The notes: a model not told the origin generated them from the letters alone. A DNA stretch of 64,000 nt from AE-B3B sp964543295 (GCA_964543295.1 CAZIXA010000001.1:1-64000), one strand, 5' to 3'; shown: positions 42,391-49,814, counted from the first letter of the stretch. Program-made: numbers and translations.

Positions 42391-42455
42391 ATAAAAAAGC
42401 CCGCAAAAACCAAGGATTAACTTAGCTTTTGCGGGCTACGTGTTTACGTTCGACC
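42391..42455 (-). terminator. Motif-terminator unit T1 in late leader
   Basis: Leftward: GGTCGAACGTAAACACGTAG (42455-42436) runs into stem GCCCGCAAAA / TTTTGCGGGC (42436-42399) and TTTTTT. Shares its lead sequence with T2 and with T3 at 45357-45378. Confidence 0.65.
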
Positions 42456-42481
42456 CGAAGATTTACCTGATTGTCGAGTTA

Positions 42482-42509
42482 ATTATATAAAAATTTTTGC
42501 AAGTGTCAA
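42482..42509 (-). promoter_or_regulatory. Strong internal late promoter
   Basis: On the minus strand TTGACA (42509-42504), a 16-bp spacer and TATAAT (42487-42482). It fires into T1 and T2, giving the capsid/membrane genes their own controlled start. Confidence 0.65.
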
Positions 42510-42518
42510 GGGGGTAAT

Positions 42519-42722
42519 TTACTTTTCCTCTTCCATTCCCTTTTGCCTTGGCCGAAAGAGCCTCCACTGGTGGAATTTGAACCCTATAATATATCCGTCT
42601 CTTACTACAATCTCCAAACTGCCGTAAGCCAGATCCCTAATTTGTTCCGCTACCTGTTGCAAAAACTTGGGAGATATTTCCTTAGTAGAGCGGTCTCCTT
42701 TGGAAAGACTCAAGGGTCTCAT
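42519..42722 (-). CDS. DUF2292-like small protein
   Basis: 67 residues. FLQQVAEQIRDLAYGSLEIV followed by RDGYIIGFK matches the short DUF2292 pattern (helix, then G-S-v-x-I-x-x-x-DG). Function of that family is unknown. ATGA overlap with the upstream gene. Confidence 0.6.
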   Translation of the reverse strand: MRPLSLSKGDRSTKEISPKFLQQVAEQIRDLAYGSLEIVVRDGYIIGFKFHQWRLFRPRQKGMEEEK

Positions 42723-43138
42723 TTGAATTTTACTCCGGCTTCTCTGAGTGCCTTTATTCTTCTTGCCAAGGATCCGGTTGCTGGTTTAAGATCCATCCCG
42801 GCAGTACAGAATCTTTCCTGCTCCGGCAGGCTCAAAGTTCCAATTACCCCTGAGGACCAGAGCATCTTTTTGCCCTGGCCTAAATCATAGCCGTGGCAAG
42901 GGGTCGCTAAAGCCTTCTCTTCATTCCTTACTAGACCTCCCGGGACTGTTTCCCACTTCTCAAGGTCTATCATGAGTATCAGTTTCCCATCCAGCTTTGC
43001 TATTCCCGTCCCACGTGGCGGGAGCTTCTCTTCTCCATACCGACTTACATGTTCCTTTTTCCTTTCTTCCTCTGTCTTGGGCTGTCCTCGCCTTGGCTCT
43101 CCGCCTATACCAATACCACTCTTGGTTATATGCTCCAT
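42719..43138 (-). CDS. Hypothetical late-leader protein
   Basis: 139 residues with AGGAGGTGAT before the ATG. A beta block KLDGKLILMIDLEKWETVP near the middle; contains two lone Cys. Unrecognised. Confidence 0.5.
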   Translation of the reverse strand: MEHITKSGIGIGGEPRRGQPKTEEERKKEHVSRYGEEKLPPRGTGIAKLDGKLILMIDLEKWETVPGGLVRNEEKALATPCHGYDLGQGKKMLWSSGVIGTLSLPEQERFCTAGMDLKPATGSLARRIKALREAGVKFK

Positions 43139-43151
43139 TAAAAATCACCTC

Positions 43152-43589
43152 CTAACTTACGTGCTCTTCCCTGACTATATGCTCGCCATCCTCTCCTGTC
43201 AAGCGGTTCCTTGTGGCCCGAAGGCGAATCACAAAGTCTTGGGCATCCTCGAACACCTTCTTGGTATATTGCTCTATCTTCTTCAGAGGCTCGAAGAAGT
43301 CATAAAGCTCGGAGCCTAAATTCCGAAGGTCACGCCAAGTAAGAGGATTGGAGCAGTATCCCCTGATGCACTCGCTGCCATATCCGGCTATCTCCGCTCC
43401 GTGCATCACAATGCACCCTCGGCAGTAGTCGGTATCCTCCCAAGCCTTTCTGAACTCCTCCGGGTTGTCAATTTTTGCTCCCAGGGCAATGAGGTCGGAG
43501 AGGTGATTCTCCACAAGACGTACAGTCCCCAGCACATCCTTGAGGGTCTTCCTCTCGAACTGGGCTTTATCCCTAGTCAAGTCCCTCAT
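43152..43589 (-). CDS. Hypothetical Cys-containing helical protein
   Basis: 145 residues; TDYCRGCIVMHG and SECIRGYCSNP suggest a four-Cys metal site within a helical bundle. Overlaps the gene before by 4 bp. Confidence 0.5.
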   Translation of the reverse strand: MRDLTRDKAQFERKTLKDVLGTVRLVENHLSDLIALGAKIDNPEEFRKAWEDTDYCRGCIVMHGAEIAGYGSECIRGYCSNPLTWRDLRNLGSELYDFFEPLKKIEQYTKKVFEDAQDFVIRLRATRNRLTGEDGEHIVREEHVS

Positions 43590-44308
43590 CTTTCTACGTG
43601 TTCCTCACCCGGGGGGCTACCAAGCATATACCCAAAGAAGCGTTCCTTGTATTCTTTGGGAGCTTCCTTCAAGGTTGTGAAAAGGTCCCGAACTCCCGCC
43701 CCACGGATGGTGTCAATGGTTTTCAAAGTCTCGTTGACGAACCCGACAGATTCCTTAACTGCGTCCTTGGCAACGTCAAAAGGTGACTTGGCTCCTCCTT
43801 CAGCTCCCCCCATAGCCTTCACAACCACAGGACTTACCGACTTGATGATCTCGATTATAGGCACTAGGCCGTACTTGAACCAATTGGGGGCATCAGCGGG
43901 AACATTCTCTTGAGCCTCTTTGATGTGCTGGTCCTGCTCTTCTTGCAGTCTTCTAAGCTCTTCTTCATCTACTACTTCCTGTTGTTCTTTACCGTCTCCT
44001 CCACTCTCAGTAGAAGTCTTGGTTTCATTGGAGGGAGACTTTTGGAGAGCTTGTATTGTAGCTTGTTGGATGACTACCGCTTGAGTTAGTTTGACCATGC
44101 CAGCCTTAATGTCAGCTATATCTCGGGCCAACTGTCCAGGGGTAGGTTCTTTCTCTGGGGGAGGGACCTTTTTTTGATTCTTCTTTTTGTCTTTTCGCTC
44201 TTCTTCATCCTTTACTTTATCTTCTTTCTTCCCAGTAGGGAGCTTACCTGTCTCGGCTGCCTTCTTGACTTTATCTAAAATGTCTTCTATTTCCTTTTTG
44301 CTAGGCAT
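43586..44308 (-). CDS. Low-complexity helical protein (scaffold-like)
   Basis: 240 residues: Lys/Glu-rich start (KKEDKVKDEEERKDKKKNQK), coiled-coil middle, and a more hydrophobic C-terminal third. Composition recalls scaffolding or membrane-remodelling proteins. Located one to two genes after the first promoter of the late operon. Confidence 0.45.
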   Translation of the reverse strand: MPSKKEIEDILDKVKKAAETGKLPTGKKEDKVKDEEERKDKKKNQKKVPPPEKEPTPGQLARDIADIKAGMVKLTQAVVIQQATIQALQKSPSNETKTSTESGGDGKEQQEVVDEEELRRLQEEQDQHIKEAQENVPADAPNWFKYGLVPIIEIIKSVSPVVVKAMGGAEGGAKSPFDVAKDAVKESVGFVNETLKTIDTIRGAGVRDLFTTLKEAPKEYKERFFGYMLGSPPGEEHVER

Positions 44309-44309
44309 C

Positions 44310-45011
44310 TTATTTTTCTTTTATCAGGAAAAACTTCTTTTCCTTTTCCAGCTTCTCTTTCTCTTCCCCAGTGGCGATATCCAACAGATGATTGTAAAGG
44401 TCTGTGCGACATTGCTTGTCCTTGCACTGCTCAGTCGCAAATTTTTTTCGATATTCCTCATCCTCTTTGATCCTCAACAGAACAGCTTCGGTAATCGGCG
44501 GCTCGCAGTCAGGGCAATAAATCATCGCCTTGCCATTCTTGGGATGGATGTATTCTATGGGGTGGCCAGACTTGGGCTTCAGCTCCTCCCTTGCTTTCTT
44601 TAGTTCCTCCTCCTGCTTTTTCTTCCAGTCCTCAAAGTCGCCCTTGGTGGGAAAACAGACGGTTCCATCTTCATTGCAAAATTTCTGCTCTACCCTCTTC
44701 ACTTCCTCCTTCACCTCTCCTATCTCTTTTGTTATAGGCTCAAGAGCTTTTTCCATCCTCGTTCCAAATGTCTCTTTTTCCTCTACCTTTTTCTTCTCTT
44801 TGGCAAGAATGCCAAGGGCATCCGCTTGCCTCTGCATGCCCTTGCCTATCTCGTCCAAGGCCGCTTTTAACTCAGGGTCTATAGGCATGTTATTTCCTCC
44901 CGGCGGCTTCTCACCGCCTATCTTTTTAATTTTTTCGTTTAAGATATCTATTTGTTCTTGTGTTCCCTGCTTAGACTTATCTATTAAGGCTAAAATTTCT
45001 TTTTCATCCAT
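44310..45011 (-). CDS. Coiled-coil protein with zinc-site cysteines
   Basis: 233 residues from ATG 45011, which has AAGGAGGATGAT upstream; the frame is open to 45065, which would overlap the preceding stop. Long Glu/Lys coiled coil, with CNEDGTVC, CPDCEPP and CKDKQCRTD clusters. Possibly scaffold or assembly protein. Confidence 0.5.
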   Translation of the reverse strand: MDEKEILALIDKSKQGTQEQIDILNEKIKKIGGEKPPGGNNMPIDPELKAALDEIGKGMQRQADALGILAKEKKKVEEKETFGTRMEKALEPITKEIGEVKEEVKRVEQKFCNEDGTVCFPTKGDFEDWKKKQEEELKKAREELKPKSGHPIEYIHPKNGKAMIYCPDCEPPITEAVLLRIKEDEEYRKKFATEQCKDKQCRTDLYNHLLDIATGEEKEKLEKEKKFFLIKEK

Positions 45012-45061
45012 ATCATCCTCCTTAGGGGGATTTATTTCTTTCTTTTCCAGCCTCCAATCCT

Positions 45062-45286
45062 TCATTCCGTAGCCGCCTTCTTCTCATTATATTTCTTGCG
45101 GGTCTCGGGGATGAGTTCAGATTCGTTAATCTGTTGAGCGATCTTGTTAAGAGCCTCGATACCAGGTTTTGCCAGTAGCATAAATCCATAACGGCAGTGG
45201 CCACAGTAAAGGAAAGGTTTTCCTCTTTTTGTCGTAAGCACCGGCATCCAGTTGCCACATAATGGGCACTTCACGGCTGTTACCAT
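45062..45286 (-). CDS. Zinc-ribbon protein, first gene of the late operon
   Basis: 74 residues. CPLCGNWMPV...YCGHCRYGF is a complete ribbon followed by a helical tail. Directly downstream of PL and attenuator T3. The gene across the divide (45734) begins with a similar CPLCG half-ribbon, so both may be regulators. Confidence 0.65.
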   Translation of the reverse strand: MVTAVKCPLCGNWMPVLTTKRGKPFLYCGHCRYGFMLLAKPGIEALNKIAQQINESELIPETRKKYNEKKAATE

Positions 45287-45314
45287 TACATTCCCTCCTT
45301 ACGGGCCATTACAA

Positions 45315-45378
45315 ATAAAAAAGCCCGGACTTTGTAACTACCCATTACAAAGTCCGGGCTACCTGATTTGGTTCGGCC
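45315..45378 (-). terminator. Motif-terminator unit T3 (attenuator of the late leader)
   Basis: Leftward: GGCCGAACCAAATCAGGTAG (45378-45359) then a perfect 15-bp stem (45359-45345 with 45337-45323) and TTTTTT. It lies between PL and the first late gene, so it must be bypassed for late expression. CGGGCC upstream could also pair with GGCCCG downstream (45302-45307). Confidence 0.7.
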
Positions 45379-45421
45379 CGATTACTTACAAATTACTTAT
45401 GAGAATTTGTTACGTATCTCC

Positions 45422-45449
45422 ATTATAAAAAAATTTTTTAATAAGTCAA
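45422..45449 (-). promoter_or_regulatory. PL, leftward late promoter
   Basis: Minus strand: TTGACT (45449-45444), 16-bp AT-only spacer, TATAAT (45427-45422) followed by GG so that the -10 forms part of a CCATTATA operator copy. Confidence 0.65.
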
Positions 45450-45638
45450 CCCCTTATGGGTTGTTACAAATTTTGTAATGGAGGCCCATAATGGGCCCAT
45501 TACAAATCCCCCATTATGGACCCATTACAAAGCTCCCATAATGAACGTTGTTATGGAGCTCCATTATGGACCCTATTACAAGTCTGGATTATCGTTTTTG
45601 TTATGGGCCCCCATTATGGATGTTGTTATGGAACCCAA

Positions 45639-45667
45639 TTGACTTTTTTGTAATGGAGTTGTATAAT
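45639..45667 (+). promoter_or_regulatory. PR, rightward early promoter
   Basis: TTGACT (45639-45644), 17-bp spacer and TATAAT (45662-45667). TAATGG copies lie in the spacer and on the -10, so a protein bound there would block transcription of 45734 and the early genes. Confidence 0.65.
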
Positions 45668-45733
45668 GGAGACACATTATGATTGCTCTTTACGTAAAGT
45701 GCTCTAACGTGAGGGCTGAAAGGAGAACGAACT

Positions 45734-46042
45734 ATGGCCACAGAAGTCAAGATGGTTAAGTGCCCCCTATGCGGCTGGCATCATTCAATCGAGCAAAAGG
45801 GAAGTAAGAGGTTGCAACGGGGGGAAGCGGCTGACCTCCCGAAGGGTGAGTTTGTCTTCGGAGATTTCGATTTGAATGAGACAGCTTTCATCAGCATCCG
45901 GGAGGCTAGAGGACGTGGCGGAGGACTCCCGGAGATTGACAAGGTTACTCTTGAAAAAGCTAAAGATGATCCAAGCTATAAAAATCTTATTACCAGCCTA
46001 ATCAACCAATCCTATATAATCCTCAAAATTCTCTTTCCCTAA
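45734..46042 (+). CDS. Early protein with CPLCG motif, first rightward gene
   Basis: 102 residues: VKCPLCGWHHSIEQKG at the start, only one CxxC pair, then a Gly/Arg-rich middle and a helical end. AGGAGAACG precedes the ATG. First gene behind PR. Could be the switch regulator, but no helix-turn-helix is seen. Confidence 0.55.
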   Translation: MATEVKMVKCPLCGWHHSIEQKGSKRLQRGEAADLPKGEFVFGDFDLNETAFISIREARGRGGGLPEIDKVTLEKAKDDPSYKNLITSLINQSYIILKILFP

Positions 46043-46118
46043 AAATCCGGCCAAATTTTCCTATGTCTATTTTATCAATTTAACCTAATAGGTTAAGTTA
46101 ACAGTTATTAACAAGGAC

Positions 46119-46146
46119 TTGACAGTCTATTTTTTTGTAATATAAT
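46119..46146 (+). promoter_or_regulatory. Strong early promoter
   Basis: TTGACA (46119-46124), 16 bp, TATAAT (46141-46146): full consensus. The leader contains GAGTCTAATACTA (46188-46200), repeated at 49791-49803 behind another promoter. Confidence 0.75.
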
Positions 46147-46237
46147 AAATGTATGTAGATTTTGTATGGAACTTTTTTGATAAATCGGAGTCTAATACTA
46201 TGGAACCAAATAAAATTGGTCTTTGACAAAGGGGGTG

Positions 46238-46420
46238 ATGATAGTGAAAGCTACTATCAGGGATGATCTCGGGCAGGTCTTACAAGTTATTGAACTAGAC
46301 GCGAAGGATTTTAAGACTGGTTCAAGGGGTTATCATGGACATGGAAAAGTCCCGGTCAATGGAAAAAAATACCAGGCTAATTTTATGCTGGTAGAGATCG
46401 GAAGCAAAAAGAAAAAGTAA
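46238..46420 (+). CDS. Small early protein
   Basis: 60 residues from ATG 46238 with AAAGGGGG before it (GTG 46244 also possible). Beta-rich with a basic end (GSKKKK). Several genes in this arm share the AAAGGGGGTGA ribosome site. Unrecognised. Confidence 0.5.
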   Translation: MIVKATIRDDLGQVLQVIELDAKDFKTGSRGYHGHGKVPVNGKKYQANFMLVEIGSKKKK

Positions 46421-46431
46421 AGCTATTCTAG

Positions 46432-46459
46432 CCGGTAGGCTGCTTTCACAGCCTACCGG
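46432..46459 (+). other. Perfect hairpin before the HTH gene
   Basis: CCGGTAGGCTG (46432-46442) and CAGCCTACCGG (46449-46459) with a six-base loop; AAAGGGGG and ATG 46473 follow. No T-run, so it is a leader element rather than a terminator. Confidence 0.55.
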
Positions 46460-46472
46460 AAAGGGGGCTAAA

Positions 46473-46814
46473 ATGGGGAATTATGAAAATGGCAATATGG
46501 ATAAAGCTTTAACAGGCAAGCGCAAAAATCCTTTAGTTGATGATATTATTGACAAGCCTTCCCTTGCTGAATACTTAGATCAAACAGAAGACACAATCAC
46601 CGTTTGGCAAAAGGATTATGGCTTGCCTTTTATCAATGTAGGAAGGCAAACTTTCTTTTCTATTAAATCAATCTATAAATGGCTAATAGAAAAAGAGCAA
46701 ACGCTTCTACCGGAGAAGGAATTAAAAAAAGAGGGGTTGACTAAAACATCGAAGGGGGACAACAAAATCGAAATTTCATCCCTTTATGAACGCCAACCGG
46801 CTGAAATAAGCTGA
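46473..46814 (+). CDS. Helix-turn-helix (excisionase / MerR-like) DNA-binding protein
   Basis: 113 residues. SLAEYLDQTEDTITVWQKDY followed by GLPFINVGRQTFF and SIYKWLIEK is the HTH_17/excisionase wing pattern. Related to 49231-49524. Candidate excisionase or repressor for the hexamer array. CTGAAAC-type repeats begin within its last codons. Confidence 0.7.
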   Translation: MGNYENGNMDKALTGKRKNPLVDDIIDKPSLAEYLDQTEDTITVWQKDYGLPFINVGRQTFFSIKSIYKWLIEKEQTLLPEKELKKEGLTKTSKGDNKIEISSLYERQPAEIS

Positions 46815-46851
46815 AACCAGCTCGAAACGGGCTGAAACGGGCTGAAACCGG
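46801..46851 (+). repeat. Five tandem CTGAAACSGG decamers
   Basis: CTGAAATAAG, CTGAAACCAG, CTCGAAACGGG, CTGAAACGGG, CTGAAACCGG in a row, one per helical turn. The first two are inside the end of the HTH gene. Could be binding sites for it. Confidence 0.65.
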
Positions 46852-46876
46852 TTCAAGCCGAAAACGGGGGCAAAAA

Positions 46877-47083
46877 ATGAAAGTCTGGAATATCCAGGAT
46901 AACTTTGGGCAACCTGGGCAAGTGAGATTGACCCGGGAAGGAAGACTAGAGGTCAAGCCTTGTGGCTCTAGGCTGTGGCGGTTCATGCGGTATATTGACA
47001 TCAGCCTATTCACGGACAAGGACGTCAAGAATGCTCTCAAGGCTACTAAAGGCATATCACAAGTCAAAAGTGAGAGAAGGTAA
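46877..47083 (+). CDS. Small early protein
   Basis: 68 residues with AACGGGGGC upstream of the ATG. Mixed beta/alpha (VRLTREGRLEVKPCGSRL). Six bases before the RadC-like gene. Unrecognised. Confidence 0.5.
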   Translation: MKVWNIQDNFGQPGQVRLTREGRLEVKPCGSRLWRFMRYIDISLFTDKDVKNALKATKGISQVKSERR

Positions 47084-47089
47084 CAAGAG

Positions 47090-47527
47090 ATGAAGGCAAA
47101 TAGCTATATCCGAGAAGTCGAAGCCGTGTTTAAGACGAATGGAACAAAAAGGGAAGTTAAAATCAAGTGCTCCAAAGATGTTTATGAGCTATTCTGTGAC
47201 CTGAAAGACGCAACTCAGGAAAAACTGGTGACCCTACATTTGGCAGGCGATAATACTATCCTATGTTTTCAGGTAGTGCATATCGGGTCTATTAATAGCG
47301 CCTTCTGTGAGCCTGCGGACATAATCAGGACAGCACTCATCACCGGAGCAGTCGGGTTAATTTTAGTCCATAACCATCCTTCAGGCGATCCTATACCTTC
47401 CTCACAGGATAAAGATGCAATTAAAAAAGTCAAAGAAGCCTGCGAGCTATTTCATCTTAAACTGTTTGATTCTATCATTATAGGGAAGGATAGCTATTAT
47501 TCTGCGACTGATGAAAAAGAAACCTAA
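47090..47527 (+). CDS. radC: RadC-like JAB/MPN-domain protein
   Basis: 145 residues. HNHPSGDPIPSSQD is the JAMM metal motif of RadC (UPF0758), preceded by VVHIGSINSAFCEPADIIRT. The N-terminal helix-hairpin-helix of chromosomal RadC is absent, as in mobile-element versions. Possibly a metalloprotease or nuclease; function of RadC is unsettled. Confidence 0.8.
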   Translation: MKANSYIREVEAVFKTNGTKREVKIKCSKDVYELFCDLKDATQEKLVTLHLAGDNTILCFQVVHIGSINSAFCEPADIIRTALITGAVGLILVHNHPSGDPIPSSQDKDAIKKVKEACELFHLKLFDSIIIGKDSYYSATDEKET

Positions 47528-47558
47528 CCATAAATAAAACTGAAAGGGGGCGATACTA

Positions 47559-47687
47559 ATGGAAGGCGCTCACAAGATAATAATAGTGGCTATCGTAAAG
47601 GATAATGCTGATTATAAGGTTATACAGCGGAATATAGCTGACTTGCCAGAAGTAGTGGATGTAAAATTCCCTATGGCTACATTGTAA
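47559..47687 (+). CDS. Small early protein
   Basis: 42 residues with AAAGGGGGCGATACT before the ATG, the same ribosome site as its neighbours. Begins MEGAHKIIIVAIV. Unrecognised. Confidence 0.5.
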   Translation: MEGAHKIIIVAIVKDNADYKVIQRNIADLPEVVDVKFPMATL

Positions 47688-47724
47688 AGCAAAGTAAAAA
47701 TAACAACGGAAGGGGGCGATAACA

Positions 47725-48222
47725 ATGGCAAAGAAGGCAATTAGCTTTATGAAAAAGAAGGAGAAGGGCTTTATCAAGATATGGAAATCAAAGCGGAAAC
47801 ACACTACCTTTGAGACCGAAGCGTGGACAGACGGGGCTATCCTGGTAATGAACGGATACCGGGAATTTAACTTCCCCCCAGGATACTACTTCTATGATGG
47901 GCAAACAGGATTGATAGAACCGAGAAAGAAATCTGACTTCCCTAACTTTAAGGAAGTGATCCCCAAATCGAAAGGCTACCACAAGGCAGAAATCGTAACA
48001 GAGTATAATCTCCTGAAGCTACTCAAAGGCCAGAGTGGCTTAATCGTAATGCTGAAGGGCAAAGGCGTGAAGGCGTTTCTGGACTATGAGTATTATCAAT
48101 ATCTCACAGACAGGGGCTATAGCGATTATGGCTGGAAAGTCAAAAGCAGGGAAGATCCTATCCTTTTCTATGTGAGCAAGGAACTGGCGGCAGTAGTAAT
48201 GCCTTTCAGGGTAGAGGAATAA
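47725..48222 (+). CDS. Early protein, possibly clamp-like
   Basis: 165 residues with GAAGGGGGCGATAAC upstream. Beta/alpha pattern; the end DPILFYVSKELAAVVMPFRV recalls the closing strand of sliding-clamp domains (kPvlf...aviMPmr), which would make a single-domain DnaN-like piece. This is weak similarity. Confidence 0.4.
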   Translation: MAKKAISFMKKKEKGFIKIWKSKRKHTTFETEAWTDGAILVMNGYREFNFPPGYYFYDGQTGLIEPRKKSDFPNFKEVIPKSKGYHKAEIVTEYNLLKLLKGQSGLIVMLKGKGVKAFLDYEYYQYLTDRGYSDYGWKVKSREDPILFYVSKELAAVVMPFRVEE

Positions 48223-48240
48223 TCAAGAAATAATCAGGTT

Positions 48241-48293
48241 AAGGGGACACCCCCGGGGGCGAGTAGGGCGAAAGCCTGAAAGCCCCTTTTTTT
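48241..48293 (+). terminator. Compound hairpin with T-run before the next early gene
   Basis: AAGGGG (48241-48246) pairs with CCCCTT (48283-48288), followed by T's; inside are CCCCCGGGGG and GGGC...GCC. GAGGAGG and ATG 48307 come next, so it may be a leaky terminator or attenuator. Confidence 0.5.
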
Positions 48294-48306
48294 GAGGAGG
48301 TAAGAA

Positions 48307-49035
48307 ATGAACAGCATAGACAAAAAATATCGTAAGGTTAAGATTTTCTTAGAGGTCTTACATGAAATCAACAGGGAATTTATAGCAGAGGAAGGGATAA
48401 AGGAAGATTATTATAGCCCCTTTCATAAGGATTATGAGCTGGAGGCTATGATAAAGGATATACGAGATAAGCTGATCGAGTTTACTGTCAGCAAAGAAGG
48501 CCGAGCTAACTGCCCGAATATAACCATAAACGCAGGCGAGATAACGGAGAGAGTAAGTAAGAGATATGGACAGTTAGGCTTTAGCTCCACGTTCATCAGC
48601 AACTATATCAAGACCCATTATCTCAAGAAATCGGACAAACTGAGCTATGAGGAGATCCTCCAAGAAGCCAGAAAGACTCTGCCTGTCATCTGGGAGAATC
48701 ATGGCCGAAAGAAAATAGAGCTGGACGACATCTGGGAGAAGAACAGGCTGATATTGAGAGTATATTGGGGGGGTTATAGCTATAAGAACCAGACGATGCT
48801 CGAAGCCATTGAAAAGCTGACCAAGATAGTGATAGAGGGAGGATCGCCAACCACAGCAGAAGCAGGGAAGCTTTCAGGGATATTCTCTTCACGAGGCGAG
48901 GAAGTATATACGACACACCAGATATATGGCAAAAACATAGTCAAAGCCCGGCCATATAAAAATGGAAAATTCCTCCTCTGGTTCAAAGACGAGAAAACAG
49001 CCAAAAAAGTGGCCGAAGCACTGATAAGGGGGTGA
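48307..49035 (+). CDS. Hypothetical early protein
   Basis: 242 residues, largely helical, with a basic middle and a C-terminal alpha/beta part (KNGKFLLWFKDEKTAKKVAE). A winged-helix-like segment may lie at 70-110. No family recognised. Confidence 0.5.
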   Translation: MNSIDKKYRKVKIFLEVLHEINREFIAEEGIKEDYYSPFHKDYELEAMIKDIRDKLIEFTVSKEGRANCPNITINAGEITERVSKRYGQLGFSSTFISNYIKTHYLKKSDKLSYEEILQEARKTLPVIWENHGRKKIELDDIWEKNRLILRVYWGGYSYKNQTMLEAIEKLTKIVIEGGSPTTAEAGKLSGIFSSRGEEVYTTHQIYGKNIVKARPYKNGKFLLWFKDEKTAKKVAEALIRG

Positions 49036-49041
49036 GAGATA

Positions 49042-49224
49042 ATGAAAGTAGCCGCAGTAGTAGTAATTTATAGAGGATGCTTTGACTGCCTTGAGGTCTT
49101 TTCAACAACAAGCAAAGCACGCAAAAGGTATGAGGAGATATTGAAGGAGTATGATCTGGGTGAGGATAAAACGAGAGGAAGCGATTACAGTGTTGCCTTA
49201 GAGCCGGAGCTAATAGTCCAATAA
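49042..49224 (+). CDS. Small early protein
   Basis: 60 residues, ferredoxin-like or ribbon-like alpha/beta (VAAVVVIYRGCFDCLEVF). GGGGGTGAG upstream. Unrecognised. Confidence 0.5.
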   Translation: MKVAAVVVIYRGCFDCLEVFSTTSKARKRYEEILKEYDLGEDKTRGSDYSVALEPELIVQ

Positions 49225-49230
49225 AAGGGG

Positions 49231-49524
49231 GTGAGATCAATCACTAAAAGAAAAGCTGTTCAGTTAAACAAAAAGGAGACCCAGGAGCTTCTCAAAAATC
49301 TGGGCAAAGAGGACAGAATCAAAACGGTAGAAAATAGTACATCCAACAAGGTGCTAAGTGATATCATTACCGAGGACACGCTGGCTAAAATCCTGGACAT
49401 AAAGAAAGAGACGCTCCGGGACCATCGGAAAAAGGGGTTGCCTTATATCAAGGTAGGGAACAAAACCTACTTTTCCCAGAAAAGTGTCTATATCTGGCTA
49501 CTGAAACAGGAAAAAGGGGGATAG
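49231..49524 (+). CDS. Helix-turn-helix (excisionase / MerR-like) DNA-binding protein
   Basis: 97 residues. TLAKILDIKKETLRDHRKKG then LPYIKVGNKTYFSQKSVYIW, clearly paralogous to 46473-46814. GTG 49231 lies inside the AAAGGGGGTGAG site, so the true start may be slightly downstream at a rarer codon. Two paralogues could oppose each other on the switch region or act as excisionase plus repressor. Confidence 0.7.
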   Translation: MRSITKRKAVQLNKKETQELLKNLGKEDRIKTVENSTSNKVLSDIITEDTLAKILDIKKETLRDHRKKGLPYIKVGNKTYFSQKSVYIWLLKQEKGG

Positions 49525-49527
49525 CCC

Positions 49528-49663
49528 AAAAAAAACGCTTTCATAGAGGGGGCAAATCGCTCATCGGCCAGGCGGAGCAAGAGTTTCATACGTCGCCACC
49601 TCTCAAAGTGCCTGTATCGCAAGATTTTTTTCCGGCCAGTTGCGGGATAGAGGGATTTTTGGG
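49528..49663 (+). repeat. Dispersed repeat family R1, copy A
   Basis: About 140 bp sharing ACGCTTTCATAGAG, CTGTATCG.AAGATTTTT and GGCCAGTTG.GGGATAGAGG with copies at 57364-57500 and 58820-58965 outside the element. Non-coding as far as I can see. Confidence 0.6.
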
Positions 49664-49733
49664 CACTCTTCCCCTCCGTCGCTGTATATCGACTTTGGAT
49701 TGTTTCTGCTCGTCTTCTCGTTTCGGGAAAGAC

Positions 49734-49761
49734 TTGACACCTAAGAAAAAAAGTATATACT
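49734..49761 (+). promoter_or_regulatory. Early promoter
   Basis: TTGACA (49734-49739), 16 bp, TATACT (49756-49761). The leader carries GAGTCTAATACTA (49791-49803) as at 46188. Confidence 0.65.
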
Positions 49762-49814
49762 TATATAGATGGAGTTTTTACAGAAAATAAGAGTCTAATA
49801 CTAAGGAGAAAATA

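Larger units (their letters stand above)
45302..45690. promoter_or_regulatory. Operator array of CCATTA/CCATAA hexamers between divergent promoters
   Basis: At least a dozen copies of CCATTA or its relatives in both orientations occur in under 400 bp, many as palindromes (CCATTATGG at 45511, 45561 and 45611) or followed by CAAA (45304, 45342, 45498, 45522). Copies overlap the -10 of both divergent promoters. An AT-only stretch (45421-45443) lies next to PL. Reads as a repressor-binding switch region; an origin with iterons is the alternative. Confidence 0.7.

Noticed and set aside
42306..42455. T-box, preQ1 or other known riboswitch
   Set aside because: No T-box TGGNACC sequence, no specifier loop, and the conserved lead is only about 20 nt; none of the known aptamer cores fits.
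45421..45720. CRISPR array in the repetitive divide
   Set aside because: Repeats are only 6-9 bp, irregularly spaced and in both orientations, with promoters inside; no 25-37 bp direct repeats or cas genes.
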